A DNA stretch of 22,420 nucleotides, taken from NCBI GenBank assembly GCA_025603075.1, contig MU626533.1:1-22420 (forward strand). The letters run 5' to 3'. The stretch's first letter is position 1. Every line of letters starts with the position of its first letter. Below, piece by piece: positions 20,727 through 22,420 of the stretch. Below the pieces are notes generated by a model. It searched no databases, had not been told where the DNA came from, and saw nothing but the letters and a program-made list of their open reading frames with translations. This DNA comes from Neoconidiobolus thromboides FSU 785 (lineage: Eukaryota > Entomophthoromycota > Entomophthoromycetes > Entomophthorales > Neoconidiobolaceae). The position numbers and the translations under genes were made by a program.

Positions 20727-20827
20727 ATATGGGAATATATTTTTGTGTCTAGGAGTTTTACTAACAGTTTTTCCGCTCAAATAGTGCTTAAAAGATCGAA
20801 AAAAATAATGAAAAAATACCCCAATAT
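20727..20827 (-). repeat. Hairpin MITE-like element, copy 6
   Basis: This copy of about 101 bases starts ATATGGGAATATATTTTTG, has the core TTTCCGCTCAAATAGTGCTT and ends TACCCCAATAT. The arm after the core (GATCGAAAAAA) is diverged. A 63-codon minus-strand ORF at 20788-20979 begins downstream and ends inside it; it is spurious. Confidence 0.8.
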
Positions 20828-21024
20828 TTAAATTTTAATAACCAAATTGACCTTAAAGATTGAAGATGATAAGTAAAATTTAAATAGTTGAGATTTTGAA
20901 TAGTTTTTTGAATAGCGGTTTGACACTGTTGATAAAATAGTTCTTGTATTTCATAATAAAATACCTTTTGAAAGTACATTTATTATGTAATAGCTTATCT
21001 GAGTCCACTATCTTTTATATAAAC

Positions 21025-21112
21025 GGGGATGTATTTTTTGTTTGAGGGTTTTACTACCTTTCCGCTCGGATAGCGCTCAGAAATGGAAAGTGATGAAACC
21101 AAAAAACATCTG
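21025..21112 (-). repeat. Hairpin MITE-like element, copy 7
   Basis: This copy of about 88 bases starts GGGGATGTATTTTTTG, has the core TTTCCGCTCGGATAGCGCTC followed by ATGGAAAG and ATGAAACC, and ends AACATCTGC. It is the shortest recognisable copy, and its right end lost the CCCC run. Confidence 0.8.
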
Positions 21113-21657
21113 CAAACAATAAGCCTTTTAGGAATACACCATATATTATAAGTAAATCTATGAGATGTATATTCGATTTAAATGTATAGATAATAACAAT
21201 AGATAATTTAAGTCTACAAAGTGGATTTATCAAATCTCAAAATAGATTTAACTGATGAAAATAGAGCCTAATAAATTAAAATATCGAATTATTTATAATT
21301 ATTAATAAAGCTGGTAAAAAGAGAATGTATAAGCTGATAAATATAGACGCACCTTTAAAAGACCATCAAAAATTGACAGACATTAAATTGAGCTCAACTT
21401 TTTATGGCTATAGTAAGGAATTGAAATAATTGCCATAAAAGATGCATTATCCATTGATACTAATATAAACATCAACTGGCAGAAAATCATTAATACAATA
21501 ATGCTAATGATAGTAACATTGACTATACAAAAGCCCTTCCATAAATCATTATAATATTAAATTTTAGAATTAGGTAACTAATATCTTAGAAGCATAAAAG
21601 GAATAAAAAAAGTTGGATTAAATGCAATCGATTAATAGTGAAGAGAAAATGAAGCAA
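21113..21657. other. AT-rich stretch between hairpin elements
   Basis: I see no coding or structural signal that I can support. Confidence 0.45.
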
Positions 21658-21706
21658 ATGGGGATATCTGAACTGATTTCATTTTTTTAATCCAATTTTT
21701 AAATTA
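21658..21706 (+). repeat. Truncated half-copy of the hairpin element
   Basis: ATGGGGATATCTGAACTGAT followed by TTCATTTTTTTAATCCAATT matches the left half of the family in the copy 1 orientation up to the TTTTTAA before the core. The right half is absent. Confidence 0.45.
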
Positions 21707-21762
21707 TAAATAGGGTAACCCAATAAAACGAGATAGTATTAAAATAAAACCCAGCTTTTTAA

Positions 21763-21868
21763 ATGTGGGGATATATTTTTTTGTTTAACAATTCTACTAA
21801 TAATCTTTCCACTCAAATAGCGCTTAAAAAACGGAGAAGTAATGAAATCAAAAAAAACATCCCCATAT
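21763..21868 (-). repeat. Hairpin MITE-like element, copy 8
   Basis: This 106-base copy starts ATGTGGGGATATATTTTTTT, has the core CTTTCCACTCAAATAGCGCT and then ATGAAATC, and ends ACATCCCCATAT. Both ends are well preserved. Confidence 0.87.
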
Positions 21869-22023
21869 ACTGTTTTATGTCAAGAACTTTGCTTGTAATT
21901 CTATAAAAATAAACTCTTTATCAAAAAGCAAAAGTACTTAATAGTTTTAAAAAGTCATAATAAAAAAAGTATACTAAAATATGTTATAGACTGAATTTTT
22001 TTTATTAAGTTTAAAATTGCCAG

Positions 22024-22044
22024 ATTGGTAAAAATTTTACCAAT
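22024..22044. other. Perfect 21-base palindrome
   Basis: ATTGGTAAAA and TTTTACCAAT flank a single central A. It lies in non-coding DNA 56 bases before hairpin copy 9. Its function is unknown. Confidence 0.6.
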
Positions 22045-22099
22045 ATAGTTTATGTATTAATACTAACTAAAATTAATATATATATATAAATACATAAGA

Positions 22100-22203
22100 A
22101 TGTAGGGGTGTTTTTTTTGGTTTCATAACTTTTTTCATCTTTTAAGCACTATTTGAGCGGAAAAATTGTTAGCAAAATTCTTAAACATAAATACATCCCT
22201 GTG
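22100..22203 (+). repeat. Hairpin MITE-like element, copy 9
   Basis: This copy of about 104 bases is in the orientation of copies 1 and 2. It starts ATGTAGGGGTGTTTTTTTTG, has the core TTTAAGCACTATTTGAGCGG and an ATTCTTAAACATAA segment, and ends ACATCCCTGT. Confidence 0.84.
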
Positions 22204-22420
22204 AAATATCGCTTTGTCAGTCCCATGGTTAATTATTTTGATTTGTTATGAGAATTTCTAGCTCCACCCAAAAGAATATTATCCTCCCATTTTGATACTT
22301 ATACTTTTCAGAGTATAAAAGAGTTTACAGAGTATAATAGTTCGAGGCTTTTTAACTGAATTATTCCCTGATATTTCGAACATTCAATAAAGCCACTAAG
22401 TTTTCTTAATAGTATTTTAC

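Overview
The window looks like nuclear DNA of an AT-rich fungus. Genes are sparse, introns are 37 to 72 bases with GT-AG ends, and the ribosomal protein gene S19 stands out by its GC-richer, optimised codons. The gene set (BRF1, a sphingosine-kinase-type lipid kinase, a GPI-anchored cell-wall-type protein, an NmrA-like reductase, an arylamine N-acetyltransferase relic) fits a fungus. Base composition and compact introns suggest an early-diverging lineage such as the Entomophthoromycota (Conidiobolus-like), but that placement is inference.

Layout, left to right. At 5-973 (+) lies an intact NmrA/isoflavone-reductase-like gene. At 1324-2410 (-) lies a broken arylamine N-acetyltransferase gene that I rebuilt from several short open stretches. 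At 4507-6732 (-) is a long intact ORF derived from a hAT transposase, with two matching CCHC fingers and a degenerate catalytic core. At 7312-9466 (-) is BRF1, the TFIIB-related subunit of TFIIIB, in 11 exons. At 11393-12034 (+) is a small secreted-protein gene of unknown family, lying between two 249-base copies of one sequence that match exactly. At 13259-15031 (+) is a five-exon sphingosine/ceramide kinase, convergent with a three-exon GPI-anchored protein at 15187-16021 (-). At 17828-18361 (+) is RPS19, with a probable 5'UTR intron. At 20003-20395 (-) is the 3' end of an unidentified spliced gene carrying an internal stop.

The most striking repeat content is a family of hairpin-forming elements of about 100 bases, resembling MITEs. 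I count nine recognisable copies and two decayed ones, in both orientations, with the densest group in the last 1.7 kb. They share ends like ATATGGGGATGT and a central stem around AGYGCT, and they explain several short spurious ORFs. I did not recognise this family.

The genes do not form a pathway. They are independent housekeeping genes (BRF1, RPS19, the lipid kinase) among accessory, decayed and transposon-derived sequence. The items most worth a second look are the hairpin family, the repeat-flanked secreted-protein gene and the intact but catalytically degenerate hAT-derived gene.
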